From Pseudomonas sp. TTU2014-080ASC (GTDB lineage: Bacteria > Pseudomonadota > Gammaproteobacteria > Pseudomonadales > Pseudomonadaceae), in assembly GCF_001446935.1 (NCBI RefSeq), contig NZ_LKKK01000011.1:310001-374000 (forward strand): a DNA stretch of 64,000 nt. The letters run 5' to 3'. This document shows positions 1 to 8,437 of the stretch, one piece after another. Under the pieces are notes generated by a model. That model was not told where the DNA came from. It did no database searches and saw nothing but the letters and a program-made list of their open reading frames with translations. Position 1 is the stretch's first letter. Each line of letters begins with the position of its first letter. A program made the translations under genes and the position numbers.

Positions 1-119
1 TGGGCAAGATGCTGCAGGGCACCCCCGGTATGTCCGGCGCAACCATTACAGGTGACGGCCGTATTGCCCTGATCCTGGATGTACCCAGCATGCTTAAACG
101 GTACGCACGTCGTATGTGA
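1..119 (+). CDS. cheA: CheA chemotaxis histidine kinase, C-terminal end only
   Basis: Reading frame open from the left edge to a TGA at 117-119; its last 38 residues include GKMLQGTPGMSGATITGDGR and end in LKRYARRM. This matches the end of the CheW-like regulatory domain of CheA, which docks the kinase to CheW and receptors. The kinase, dimerisation and Hpt domains lie outside the window. It is followed 43 bases later by cheB on the same strand, the usual order in the Pseudomonas flagellar cluster. The family call rests on a short fragment plus context. Confidence 0.85.
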   Translation, partial: GKMLQGTPGMSGATITGDGRIALILDVPSMLKRYARRM

Positions 120-162
120 TTGTTTGCGGTGCAGGTATTAGTCGCACCGTTTGGGAGTATTT

Positions 163-1308
163 ATGGTTGTTAAGGTGCTGGTAGTTGATGACTCCGGTTT
201 TTTCCGTCGGCGTGTGTCGGAGATTCTTTCAACTGATCCGAATATTCAGGTCGTAGGGACAGCCACCAATGGCCGTGAGGCCATTGATCAGGCTCTCGAA
301 CTGAGACCGGATGTCATCACCATGGACTACGAGATGCCGACCATGGACGGCATCACGGCTGTGCGCAACATCATGCAGCGCTGTCCGACTCCGGTTCTGA
401 TGTTCTCCTCGCTGACTCACGAAGGCGCTCGGGTCACACTCGATGCGCTGGAGGCGGGGGCCGTCGACTTTCTGCCGAAGAACTTTGAGGATATTTCCCG
501 CAACCCTGAAAGGGTCAAACAGCTGCTGTGCGAGAAGATCAACACGATTTCCCGCAGTAACCGCCGCGGACTGGGCTCTTCCCTGAGTGCAGCACCTGCG
601 CCGGCGGCCCCCGGTCCGAGCAGCGCGCGCCCGGCGGTCCGGCCTACCCCTGGGGCAGCTGCTCCGCGAGCGGGCACGTCTGGCCCGGCGGCTCAGCCGC
701 ATGCCAGTTCATCCGCTCCGGCCAATAGTCCCGCTCCTAAGCGTAGGTCTTACAAGCTGGTGGCGATTGGAACTTCCACCGGTGGCCCGGTGGCGCTGCA
801 GCGGGTGTTGACACAGTTACCCGCCAACTTTCCGGCTCCGATTGTGCTGATTCAGCACATGCCGGCAGCCTTTACCAAGGCTTTTGCTGAGCGTCTGGAC
901 AAACTGTGCCGGATCAGCGTCAAAGAAGCTGAGGATGGCGACGTGGTACGCCCCGGCCTTGCGCTGCTGGCTCCGGGGGGTAAGCAGATGATGATCGATG
1001 CCCGTGGTGTGGTGAAAATCCATCCCGGTGACGAGCGCCTGAACTACAAGCCTTGTGTCGACATCACTTTTGCCTCGGTGGCCAAGTCTTACGGGGATAA
1101 AGTCCTGGCGGTAGTGCTGACCGGTATGGGCGCTGATGGCCGTGAGGGTGCGCGTTTACTCAAGCAGGGTGGTAGTCAGGTGTGGGCGCAGGATGAAGCC
1201 AGTTGTGTGATTTACGGCATGCCAATGGCCGTGGTCAAAGCCAATCTGGCTGATGCGGTGTACTCGCTGGATGACATCGGACGCTATCTTGCGGAGGCCT
1301 GCTCCTGA
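163..1308 (+). CDS. cheB: CheB protein-glutamate methylesterase/deamidase
   Basis: Response regulator that removes methyl groups from chemoreceptor glutamates when phosphorylated by CheA, giving adaptation. An N-terminal receiver domain (about residues 1-125) carries the acidic pair D9-D10 and phospho-acceptor D55 in VITMDYEMP. An Ala/Pro-rich linker (about 140-205) leads to the methylesterase domain with the nucleophile region IGTSTGGP, the His motif IQHMPAAFT and the Asp motif [11 protein letters not shown] at 163 is chosen over an in-frame TTG at 151 because GGGAG lies at 153-157, correctly spaced for 163 only. Its stop overlaps the motC start (TGATG), so the two are probably translationally coupled. 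Confidence 0.95.
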   Translation: MVVKVLVVDDSGFFRRRVSEILSTDPNIQVVGTATNGREAIDQALELRPDVITMDYEMPTMDGITAVRNIMQRCPTPVLMFSSLTHEGARVTLDALEAGAVDFLPKNFEDISRNPERVKQLLCEKINTISRSNRRGLGSSLSAAPAPAAPGPSSARPAVRPTPGAAAPRAGTSGPAAQPHASSSAPANSPAPKRRSYKLVAIGTSTGGPVALQRVLTQLPANFPAPIVLIQHMPAAFTKAFAERLDKLCRISVKEAEDGDVVRPGLALLAPGGKQMMIDARGVVKIHPGDERLNYKPCVDITFASVAKSYGDKVLAVVLTGMGADGREGARLLKQGGSQVWAQDEASCVIYGMPMAVVKANLADAVYSLDDIGRYLAEACS

Positions 1309-2048
1309 TGGATGTATTGAGCATTATCGGGGTCATCCTGGCCTTTGTTGCCATTTTGGGTGGTAACTATCTGGAAGGTGGCCATGTCTCCGCATTGCTC
1401 AATGGCCCGGCTGCACTAATTGTGTTGGGCGGTACACTCGGGGCTGCATTACTGCAGACCCCGATGACAGTCTTCAAGCGCGCGTTGTCCATCATCGGCT
1501 GGATTTTTTTGACGCCCCAGATTGATCTCTCCGGTGGCATCAATCGGGTTGTTGGCTGGAGCATGACTGCGCGCAAAGAAGGCCTTCTGGGGCTTGAGGC
1601 AGTAGCCGATTCCGAAGCTGATCCATATGCCCGAAAGGGCTTGCAACTGCTGGTCGATGGTGCAGAGCCTGAGGCCATTCGCAGTATTCTTGAAGTGGAT
1701 TTGTACACCCAGGAAGCCCGTGATCTTCAGGCAGCCAGGGTTTTCGAATGCATGGGCGGCTATGCGCCCACCGTTGGCATTATTGGTGCGGTGATGGGGC
1801 TGATTCACGTCATGGGCAACCTGGCTGATCCGAGCATGCTCGGCAGCGGTATTGCTGTTGCCTTTGTCGCCACCATTTATGGGGTGGGGGTAGCCAACTT
1901 GCTGCTGTTGCCAATTGCCAACAAGCTCAAATCAGTCGTGCAGCGTCAGTCCCGATATCGGGAGATGCTGCTGGAAGGCATCCTGTCTATCGCCGAAGGG
2001 GAAAACCCGCGCTCCATCGAATTGAAGCTGCAAGGCTTCATGGATTGA
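1308..2048 (+). CDS. motC: Flagellar motor stator subunit MotC (MotA family)
   Basis: Proton-channel stator subunit of the polar flagellar motor; pairs with the next gene product. The 246-residue length and the pattern of two N-terminal membrane helices, a large cytoplasmic loop and two C-terminal helices (from about MGGYAPTVGIIGAVMGLIHV onward) are those of the MotA/TolQ/ExbB family. Pseudomonas has two stator sets, MotAB and MotCD; placement directly after cheB in the chemotaxis operon identifies this one as MotC. ATG overlaps the cheB stop by one base. The next gene starts 13 bases later. Confidence 0.93.
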   Translation: MDVLSIIGVILAFVAILGGNYLEGGHVSALLNGPAALIVLGGTLGAALLQTPMTVFKRALSIIGWIFLTPQIDLSGGINRVVGWSMTARKEGLLGLEAVADSEADPYARKGLQLLVDGAEPEAIRSILEVDLYTQEARDLQAARVFECMGGYAPTVGIIGAVMGLIHVMGNLADPSMLGSGIAVAFVATIYGVGVANLLLLPIANKLKSVVQRQSRYREMLLEGILSIAEGENPRSIELKLQGFMD

Positions 2049-2060
2049 TGGGGAATCGCC

Positions 2061-2930
2061 ATGGCTCGCAGACGCCAGCACGAAGAACATGAAAACCACG
2101 AGCGCTGGTTGGTGTCCTACGCGGATTTCATCACGCTGCTATTCGCCTTTTTTGTGGTGATGTACTCGATCTCCTCAATTAACGAAGGCAAGTACAAGAT
2201 ACTTTCGGACTCATTGACCGGCGTGTTTAGCGAGGCGGACCGCGCTATTAAACCGATTCCAGTGGGGGATGAACGCCCGCGTACCACAGAGCCGGACCGT
2301 TCACTGGTGGATGAAAACAGTTCTGCCAGCCAGGTTGATTCGCTTGAGAGGATTGCTAACAGTGTGAGGGAAGCTTTCGGCGATCTGATCAAGTCTGACC
2401 AGCTCAAAATCAGCGGCAGTGAAACCTGGATCGAAATCGAACTGAGTTCCAGCCTGTTGTTTGGCAGCGGCGACGCAATTCCCAATAACGATGCATTCGA
2501 GATCATCGAGCGGGTTGCCAAAATTCTGGCACCTTATGAGAACCCTATTCAGGTCGAAGGCTTTACCGATGATCAGCCGATTCAGACGGCCACATATCCC
2601 ACTAACTGGGAACTCTCTACTGCCCGCGCCGCCAGCGTGGTGCGCATGTTGGCGATGGATGGGGTTAATCCCAGGCGTCTGGCCGCTGTAGGGTATGGCG
2701 AACATCAGCCGGTCACCGCTAATGACACACCGGAAGGCCGCGCTCGCAATCGCCGCGTGGTGCTAGTGGTCTCTCGCGACGTGGATGTGCGCCGCAGCCA
2801 TATCAAGGCTGACGATACGCAGAGCAGCAAAGCACCGGCTGTACCCCAGGCTGGCACGCAATCTGCACCAGCGCCAGTTACAGCGCTCCCACAAGTGGGA
2901 GCCGTCAAATCACCGTCGCCGGTCCTCTAG
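2061..2930 (+). CDS. motD: Flagellar motor stator subunit MotD (MotB family, OmpA-like)
   Basis: Stator partner of MotC that anchors the proton channel to peptidoglycan. One N-terminal membrane helix (about residues 15-38, SYADFITLLFAFFVVMYSIS) contains the Asp of the SYADF motif expected to carry the proton. A periplasmic linker follows, then an OmpA-like peptidoglycan-binding domain (about 135-250) with VEGFTDDQPI and the RARNRRVVLVV end motif. A Pro/Ala/Ser-rich tail of about 40 residues follows; its DNA holds a perfect inverted repeat at 2885-2902 that resembles a REP core. The symbol follows from pairing with motC in the che operon. Confidence 0.93.
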   Translation: MARRRQHEEHENHERWLVSYADFITLLFAFFVVMYSISSINEGKYKILSDSLTGVFSEADRAIKPIPVGDERPRTTEPDRSLVDENSSASQVDSLERIANSVREAFGDLIKSDQLKISGSETWIEIELSSSLLFGSGDAIPNNDAFEIIERVAKILAPYENPIQVEGFTDDQPIQTATYPTNWELSTARAASVVRMLAMDGVNPRRLAAVGYGEHQPVTANDTPEGRARNRRVVLVVSRDVDVRRSHIKADDTQSSKAPAVPQAGTQSAPAPVTALPQVGAVKSPSPVL

Positions 2931-2981
2931 GCAGGGCATTGATCTCGGTCTGGCATCCGCTGCACCGGGAGGATGAAAACG

Positions 2982-3770
2982 ATGAAAGTCTGGGCAGTAG
3001 CCAACCAAAAAGGTGGAGTCGGTAAGACCACCACATCAATCGCGCTGGCAGGTTTGCTGGCCGATGCCGGCCGCCGCGTGGTGGTGGTCGATCTTGATCC
3101 GCATGGTTCGATGACCAGTTATTTCGGGCACGACCCGGACACGCTTGATCGCAGCTGTTTTGACCTGTTTCAACATAACGGTAGCGTCCCAGAAGGACTG
3201 CCTAAAAGTTTGTTGCTGCCAACCAGCCATGAGCTGATCTCCCTGTTACCGTCGAGTACCGCGTTGGCGACGTTGGAGCGTCAGTCGCCGGGGCAAAACG
3301 GTCTGGGCCTGGTGGTTGCGAAGAGTCTGGCGCAGCTCTGGCAGGATTTTGATCACGCCATTATCGACAGCCCGCCCTTGCTTGGGGTGTTGATGGTCAA
3401 CGCTTTGGCTGCCAGCCAACAGCTAGTGATTCCGGTGCAGACTGAGTTTCTGGCGGTTAAAGGGCTGGAGCGAATGGTCAATACGCTGGAGATGATTAAC
3501 CGCTCACGTCGTCAGGCCTTGCCGTATACCATCGTGCCGACCTTGTTTGACCGCCGCACTCAGGCCTCTCTGAGCACTTTGCGTGTACTGCGCGATATGT
3601 TCCCGGAGCAGCTCTGGCAGGCCTATATCCCCGTGGATACCCGTTTACGCGATGCCAGTAGAGCAGGGCGTACGCCTTCTCAGTTTGACAAGAACAGCCG
3701 TGGCGTTATTGCTTACCGGGTTTTGCTCAAGCACCTACTGTCGCGTTCACTGGCTCCACAGGTTGCGTAA
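2982..3770 (+). CDS. parC: ParA-like ATPase of the chemotaxis cluster (ParC)
   Basis: MinD/ParA-superfamily ATPase. The deviant Walker A motif KGGVGKTT is at residues 10-17, the VVVVDLDPHGS region at about 34-44, and the IIDSPPLLG motif near residue 125. In Vibrio and Pseudomonas the ParA homologue encoded within the che operon positions chemotaxis arrays at the flagellated pole; it is not a plasmid or chromosome partition protein. ATG 2982 is preferred over ATG 2973 because GGGAGG (2967-2972) abuts 2973 but is 9 bases from 2982. The following gene encodes its usual CheW-domain partner. Confidence 0.88.
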   Translation: MKVWAVANQKGGVGKTTTSIALAGLLADAGRRVVVVDLDPHGSMTSYFGHDPDTLDRSCFDLFQHNGSVPEGLPKSLLLPTSHELISLLPSSTALATLERQSPGQNGLGLVVAKSLAQLWQDFDHAIIDSPPLLGVLMVNALAASQQLVIPVQTEFLAVKGLERMVNTLEMINRSRRQALPYTIVPTLFDRRTQASLSTLRVLRDMFPEQLWQAYIPVDTRLRDASRAGRTPSQFDKNSRGVIAYRVLLKHLLSRSLAPQVA

Positions 3771-3856
3771 ATGCACAGTTGTCAGCAGCAGTTAAACTCA
3801 AGTCAGGCGCAGAGCCGGCCGATAGCCTTTAGACTTTGTTATTTCAGGTTGTACCC

Positions 3857-4669
3857 ATGAGCCGTCCACTTGCCACCGCTAACCGAACTCAACTGGCTTT
3901 GCAGTCCTATCTGGATGATTTGCTGCAAGAAGCTGCGGTGGAGTTGTCCGTATCGGAAAGCACCAGCATCAGCCCGGATGAGTTCGAGTTGGCTGTGCTC
4001 GAAGAGCAGGTGCGTGACGCCCGCCTGAACCGCCCGGAGCCAGTAGCTGTGGTAGCTCCGCTGGTTACACCAAGTGAGCCGGTGCAAAAAGTGGTTCAGC
4101 TGCAGCCGGCCGTTCCGGTTCAGATCGATGAGCCGACACCCTGGGGGCAGCCAGCTAATGAGCCCCAGCCGCCGGCTCAAGTGTTCAGAGAGCGCCCTGA
4201 GTGGGCGGATGGACCGTTTGAGTGCCTGCTGTTTGATGTAGCAGGGCTGACGCTGGCGGTTCCGCTGGTATCCTTAGGCTCGATTTATCCCCTTGAAGGT
4301 CAGGAACTCACGCCTCTATTTGGTCAGCCGAACTGGTTTCTCGGCATCCTGCCTTCTCAAAGCGGCAACCTGAAGGTGGTGGATACAGCGCGCTGGGTGA
4401 TGCCTGATCGCTACCGTGATGAGTTCCGCGATAACCTGCAGTATGTGATTTCAGTTGGTGGCTATGAGTGGGGCCTGGCGGTGCATCAGGTCAGCCGCTC
4501 AATCCGAATCGATCCGGCTGAAGTGAAATGGCGCAGTCAGCGAACCCAAAGGCCCTGGCTGGCTGGTACCGTAATTGAACATATGTGCGCGCTGCTGGAT
4601 GTGGCTGCGCTGGCCGAACTGATTGCCAGCGGCGCAACCCGCAGCATGCAGCCGGGGCAAGTTCACTGA
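3857..4669 (+). CDS. parP: CheW-domain protein linking ParC to chemoreceptor arrays (ParP)
   Basis: 270-residue protein. The N-terminal region (about 1-125) is low-complexity and rich in Glu, Pro and Val. The C-terminal half is a CheW-like domain, starting near PFECLLFDVAGLTLAVPLVS and containing the internal LGILPSQSGNLKVVDTARWV strand set. This architecture and position between the ParA-like gene and cheW fit ParP, which in Vibrio binds ParC and CheA and holds arrays at the pole. ATG 3857 is chosen over the TTG at 3836, which would only add MLFQVVP. Function is inferred from family and context. Confidence 0.8.
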   Translation: MSRPLATANRTQLALQSYLDDLLQEAAVELSVSESTSISPDEFELAVLEEQVRDARLNRPEPVAVVAPLVTPSEPVQKVVQLQPAVPVQIDEPTPWGQPANEPQPPAQVFRERPEWADGPFECLLFDVAGLTLAVPLVSLGSIYPLEGQELTPLFGQPNWFLGILPSQSGNLKVVDTARWVMPDRYRDEFRDNLQYVISVGGYEWGLAVHQVSRSIRIDPAEVKWRSQRTQRPWLAGTVIEHMCALLDVAALAELIASGATRSMQPGQVH

Positions 4670-4774
4670 TCTACGCAGCGCTGTACGCTCAATGCAGCTT
4701 TGCATCTATAGTAATGCGCGCGGGGCCAACACCCGCCAACGCCGTGAAAGCGGTTATTGATGAGGCTAGGGAAT

Positions 4775-5254
4775 ATGAAAAAGAGTTCTGCACAAGGTTC
4801 TGAAGATCCGATTCTGCAGTGGGTGACGTTCCGTCTGGACAATGAGACTTATGGCATCAACGTGATGCAGGTCCAGGAAGTGTTGCGTTACACCGAGATC
4901 GCCCCGGTGCCGGGCGCTCCCAGCTATGTACTGGGGATCATTAACCTGCGCGGCAACGTCGTGACTGTAATCGACACCCGTCAGCGCTTTGGTCTGGACT
5001 CCAGCGAAGTGACCGACAATACCCGCATCGTCATTATCGAGGCGGACAAGCAGGTGGTGGGTATTCTGGTCGACAGCGTGGCTGAAGTAGTTTACCTGCG
5101 TCAGTCCGAGATCGAGACTGCGCCTAATGTCGGCAATGATGAGTCCGCCAAGTTTATTCAGGGCGTTTGCAACAAGAACGGCGAACTGCTGATTCTGGTT
5201 GAACTGGACAAAATGATGACCGAGGAAGAGTGGTCAGAGCTGGAGAGCATCTAA
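4775..5254 (+). CDS. cheW: CheW chemotaxis coupling protein
   Basis: Scaffold that couples chemoreceptors to CheA. The single CheW domain spans almost the whole 159 residues and has the typical signatures YGINVMQVQEVLRY, APSYVLGIINLRGNVVTVID and VGILVDSVAEVV. ATG 4775 is preferred to the upstream start at 4757 because AGGG at 4767-4770 lies just ahead of it and the length then matches the Pseudomonas protein. It is the penultimate gene of the che/mot operon, 3 bases before the DUF2802 gene. Confidence 0.93.
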   Translation: MKKSSAQGSEDPILQWVTFRLDNETYGINVMQVQEVLRYTEIAPVPGAPSYVLGIINLRGNVVTVIDTRQRFGLDSSEVTDNTRIVIIEADKQVVGILVDSVAEVVYLRQSEIETAPNVGNDESAKFIQGVCNKNGELLILVELDKMMTEEEWSELESI

Positions 5255-5257
5255 GTC

Positions 5258-5665
5258 ATGCTTGATGTGCTGCTTGTTGTACTACTCGTTGCAGTGCTCT
5301 TGCTCAGTATGGGGCTGGCAGGAGTGTGCGTCTGGTTTTCCAGGCTGCTGCGCGAGGCAGAAAACCGGCAGCGAGATCGTGAGAGTGTATTAGAGCGGCG
5401 GATCAGGGAGCTGGACCGCCGTTTGGATGCTTACCTGACCGGCAGTGTGAAAATGGGCGAAGAGCTGCAGGAATTGCGGCGTGTCGTGGCGCCGCTGCCG
5501 GATAAGCTCAATCAGATTGAGCAGCGCGATCCGAGCAGTCTGTCCTTCACGCAGGCTGCCCGGTTGGCCGGGATGGGGGCTAGTGTCGATGAGCTGACAC
5601 AGTCCTGCGGCCTGAGCCAGGGCGAAGCTGAGCTGATCAGCAAGATGCAGCAGGCGCGGCGCTAA
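5258..5665 (+). CDS. DUF2802 single-pass membrane protein at the end of the che operon
   Basis: 135-residue protein with one N-terminal membrane helix (about residues 2-30, rich in Leu and Val), then a charged Arg/Glu-rich stretch likely to form a coiled coil (about 31-75), and a C-terminal segment (about 95-130) with ASVDELTQSCGLSQGEAELI. That last segment resembles a small helix-turn-helix-like motif seen at the end of DUF2802 proteins. It lies 3 bases after cheW and is the last gene of the operon in this strand. A role in chemotaxis array or flagellar pole organisation is a guess from context; no catalytic residues are seen. Confidence 0.8.
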   Translation: MLDVLLVVLLVAVLLLSMGLAGVCVWFSRLLREAENRQRDRESVLERRIRELDRRLDAYLTGSVKMGEELQELRRVVAPLPDKLNQIEQRDPSSLSFTQAARLAGMGASVDELTQSCGLSQGEAELISKMQQARR

Positions 5666-5725
5666 TTTGCAGCGCTACCTGCCGCAGTTTTCGCGGCTGA
5701 AGTGGCTCCTGCCGAGTTCCTAAAC

Positions 5726-5750
5726 CCTGTAGGAGTGACTCCGGTCGCAG
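5726..5750. repeat. REP-like fragment between convergent genes
   Basis: The segment CCTGTAGGAGTGACTCCGGT followed by CGCAG resembles the core of Pseudomonas repetitive extragenic palindromes (TGTAGGAGCG...CGCG type). It sits in the 110-base gap between the convergent DUF2802 and FlhB-like genes, a common site for REPs. It is imperfect and occurs once here, so it may be a decayed copy. No uridine-tract terminator is visible in the same gap. Confidence 0.4.
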
Positions 5751-5775
5751 AATGTCTGCTTCATTACCAGTCAAC

Positions 5776-6108
5776 TCAGTGTTGTGGCCCTGGCAGGCGG
5801 GGCAGTGACTCGTCAGCAGCTTCTTGGGCTGCTGGAGTAAAGCCCTCCGGGCACTTGCCTTTCAGATACCAGGCGAAGGCGATGATTTCTGCGATGCAAC
5901 GGTACAACTGTTCAGGGATCGCTTCGCCCAACTCCATTCGGGCAAGCAGCCTGACCAGTTCAGCATTTTCGTAGATCGGTACTTCATGCTCGCGGGCAAT
6001 GGCGAGGATGGCTTCCGCCAGCTCGTCATCACCCTTGGCACTGAGAACGGGGGCATTGTGTCCGTCGTAGTTGAGGGCAATAGCCTGACGTGGCGCTTTC
6101 TTTTTCAT
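5776..6108 (-). CDS. Short FlhB-like C-terminal domain protein
   Basis: 110-residue soluble protein aligning with the cytoplasmic C-terminal domain of the flagellar export switch FlhB/YscU: DGHNAPVLSAKGDDELAEAI, then VPIYENAELVRLLARMELGE, then IPEQLYRCIAEIIAFAWYLK. The membrane half of FlhB and the autocleavage NPTH motif are absent; homology starts just after it. Stand-alone versions (FlhX type) can partly replace the FlhB tail in other bacteria. The start overlaps the stop of the FliK-like gene by 4 bases, so the two are co-translated. Role in export control is inference. Confidence 0.82.
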   Translation of the reverse strand: MKKKAPRQAIALNYDGHNAPVLSAKGDDELAEAILAIAREHEVPIYENAELVRLLARMELGEAIPEQLYRCIAEIIAFAWYLKGKCPEGFTPAAQEAADESLPRLPGPQH

Positions 6109-7637
6109 GCGGTTTCATCCACCCAGCGTTGTTCCAAGGTTGTACGCGGACCTTGGGGCGGAATTCCACGGTTACACACTAGTTCTGAGACGTTAAGGCC
6201 TGCTTCATTCAGGCGCTGACGCAAGTGATTGAGCTCGCCATCAATGAGGCGAGCTGTCTGTTCACGTTCCGCCCAGAGTTGGCTAGCTAACAGGCCGTGG
6301 GCCAGTTGCGCTTGAACTTGCATCGGCCCCAGTGGTTCGACGTCGAACGCTAGCTCAACTCTCCACAGGGTCTCCTGTTTCTCTTTTTTCTTGTCGCTGC
6401 TGTCTTCGCGTTGCAGTTTGACCTGCAATGGCACCACTTCATGCTGATTACGCATGGGGATTTCCAACTGCCAGGTGGTCAACAGATTGCCGTCCGGGCC
6501 GGTCTGGCTTTGAGTCAGGCTGGACAACTGATGGGTTTGCAGGCGGGCGATGGCGGCAGCGGCGAGTTTAAGCGTGGCCTCCAGGTCATCTTCACCTTCT
6601 TCGTTTTTCATCAGCCGGGTTGGCAGCGGAAAACTCAAGCCCAGCTGCCGGGTGCCGGCTTTGTTCAGGGTCTGCAGCAGGTCACGGGCCATTGCGGGTA
6701 AGGCCTGAGCCAGCGCGCTGGAGCTGGCTGCTGCGCCTGGAGCGGTGCCGGGCAGTGCGCCGGGCATCATCTGGCTGATCAGGCGTAGCAGGTTGGCTTT
6801 CAAATCGGCGGAAAGCCCTTGGGTCTGCCCTCCCAGCAGTTTGCCCTCGAGGAACACTCCGCTGTTTTCCAAAGCTTTGGCCAGGCCTTTGGCTGTGCTC
6901 AGTTGAGCTGCGTCAGGCAGGGAGGCAAAGAGCTTCTCCAGGGCACCGGCCAGCCCATCAGGCAGCCCGCCGCCTGCGCGTAAACCTTGCAGAGCTGTGA
7001 ACAGCCCTTCGAGTGAGCCCTGGCGGCTGAGCTGCCCGCCGAGTTGCTGGCTCAGGGCTAGCTGGTCGAGCCGACCGCTTAACGGTATAAACCCCAGCGA
7101 CTGGTTACTCTGAACCCGTGCGCTTAGCAGGCTGCCAATGGGCAGGGCGGTGTCACTGTCGATCGCCAGCTGGCTGCCAGCCAGTGAGGTGTTGAGCAGA
7201 TTAACGATGACCCGGTAGGTGGTTGTGCCGGGCAATTGTTCACGGGACACCACTTTGCCCTGAATCAAAGTACCAACCGGGAGCTGTTCCAGATCTAGAC
7301 TGGTCATCGGCTTGTTGCTGCTCCCCGTCAGTGCAGACAGCGCTAGGCGTGTCTGTGACAGCGCGGTCACGGCCAGTGTGCTGCCTTGTTCGAGTGGTCG
7401 CGAGCTGTTGGCTTCCAGCAGGGCTTGCCGGCCATTGTCGAGGGTCAGGCGTAGCAGTAGTTGAAAGTTCTGCGCGAGGGCCTTTTGTGCGATGACCTCG
7501 GCCTTGGCGGTTTCACCGGCAACCAGCAGATCTTCCATAGGTTGTTGCAGGCGTACTGTCAGATCGCTGGCAGGGGTAGCCGGCCGATTAACGGTGTTGG
7601 CGGGCGGAAGTGGCCGGGAACTGCTGATTTCACTCAT
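6105..7637 (-). CDS. FliK-like hook-length control family protein
   Basis: 510-residue protein. The long N-terminal and central part is rich in Leu, Ala, Gln and Gly with few charged residues. A C-terminal domain (about 385-490) resembles the FliK C-terminal (Flg_hook) domain, including LLTTWQLEIPMRNQHEVVPL and LAFDVEPLGPMQVQAQLA. FliK proteins measure hook length and switch FlhB substrate specificity, so the adjacent FlhB-like domain gene is a telling partner. It lies apart from the main flagellar genes and is transcribed away from ccmA. Whether it replaces or supplements the canonical FliK cannot be told here. Confidence 0.75.
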   Translation of the reverse strand: MSEISSSRPLPPANTVNRPATPASDLTVRLQQPMEDLLVAGETAKAEVIAQKALAQNFQLLLRLTLDNGRQALLEANSSRPLEQGSTLAVTALSQTRLALSALTGSSNKPMTSLDLEQLPVGTLIQGKVVSREQLPGTTTYRVIVNLLNTSLAGSQLAIDSDTALPIGSLLSARVQSNQSLGFIPLSGRLDQLALSQQLGGQLSRQGSLEGLFTALQGLRAGGGLPDGLAGALEKLFASLPDAAQLSTAKGLAKALENSGVFLEGKLLGGQTQGLSADLKANLLRLISQMMPGALPGTAPGAAASSSALAQALPAMARDLLQTLNKAGTRQLGLSFPLPTRLMKNEEGEDDLEATLKLAAAAIARLQTHQLSSLTQSQTGPDGNLLTTWQLEIPMRNQHEVVPLQVKLQREDSSDKKKEKQETLWRVELAFDVEPLGPMQVQAQLAHGLLASQLWAEREQTARLIDGELNHLRQRLNEAGLNVSELVCNRGIPPQGPRTTLEQRWVDETA

Positions 7638-7691
7638 TGGCGGGTTACACCCTGTCGAAAATGCCCGCTGCGAGAGGAGAGGGCAGACATG

Positions 7692-7697
7692 TATAAT
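7692..7697 (+). promoter_or_regulatory. Putative -10 box upstream of the ccm operon
   Basis: TATAAT at 7692-7697, followed by a GC-rich CGCGCCC discriminator, lies in the divergent gap between the FliK-like gene and ccmA. No good -35 is seen 17 bases upstream. Transcription from here would give a leader of about 100 bases before ccmA. Confidence 0.45.
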
Positions 7698-7801
7698 CGC
7701 GCCCCGTCGTTGCGGCTGCGCATTTCTATTGCGTCAGTATATAGCGGCCAAAGCCCGGCCGACTTGAAGCCGTTTAGCCATTGAATGTAGGTGTGGATGT
7801 T

Positions 7802-8437
7802 TTGACCAGCCCTGTTCTTGAAGCCGTAGCGCTCGCCTGTGAGCGGGATTGGCGCATGCTCTTCGAGCGTCTGGATCTGCGCCTGACGCCCGGTGAGATG
7901 CTTCAGGTGATTGGCCCGAATGGCAGCGGCAAAACCAGTTTGTTGCGCCTTCTTGCCGGTTTGATGCCACCGACCGATGGGCAGATTCTGCTTAACGGTC
8001 GTGCGCTGGCGGAGCAGCGTGAAGAGCTGGGCCGCACAATGCTGTGGATTGGCCATGCAGCGGGGATCAAAGGGCTGCTCACGGCGGAAGAAAATCTGAC
8101 CTGGCTGTGTGCCCTGCATCAACCGGTTAGCCGTGAAGCCATCTGGAACGCGTTGGCCGCAGTCGGTCTGCGCGGTTTTGAAGATGTGCCGTGCCACACC
8201 CTTTCGGCGGGGCAGCAGCGTCGAGTGGGCCTGGCCCGTCTGTATCTGCCGGGCCCAAGCCTGTGGGTCTTGGATGAGCCCTTCACCGCACTGGACAAAG
8301 CCGCTGTCGCGCAACTCGAGAGCCATCTGGCACAGCATTGTGAACAAGGTGGACTGGTAGTGCTCACCACTCACCACGAAATGACCCTGAAACCTGCAGG
8401 CTATCGCGCGCTTGATCTGGGGCAGTGCCAATCATGA
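7802..8437 (+). CDS. ccmA: CcmA, ATP-binding subunit of the cytochrome c maturation ABC complex
   Basis: ATPase of CcmABCD, which releases heme-loaded CcmE from CcmC. ABC motifs are intact: Walker [10 protein letters not shown], signature [14 protein letters not shown], and Walker [13 protein letters not shown]. The start is probably the TTG at 7802 ([11 protein letters not shown]), with AGGTG at 7789-7793 as ribosome binding site; an upstream in-frame TTG at 7781 would add 7 unconserved residues. With TTG 7802 the protein is 211 residues, usual for CcmA. It overlaps ccmB by 4 bases (ATGA). Confidence 0.93.
   Translation: MTSPVLEAVALACERDWRMLFERLDLRLTPGEMLQVIGPNGSGKTSLLRLLAGLMPPTDGQILLNGRALAEQREELGRTMLWIGHAAGIKGLLTAEENLTWLCALHQPVSREAIWNALAAVGLRGFEDVPCHTLSAGQQRRVGLARLYLPGPSLWVLDEPFTALDKAAVAQLESHLAQHCEQGGLVVLTTHHEMTLKPAGYRALDLGQCQS

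Noticed and set aside
151..162. Upstream TTG start for cheB adding MGVF
   Set aside because: The ribosome site GGGAG lies inside this segment and is spaced for ATG 163; the family N-terminus begins at [11 protein letters not shown].
229..702. Long minus-strand open frame inside cheB
   Set aside because: Arg-rich translation typical of an antisense shadow of a high-GC gene; no ribosome site or family.
2982..3770. Plasmid or chromosome partition locus
   Set aside because: No parB or parS follows; the neighbour is a CheW-domain protein inside a chemotaxis operon.
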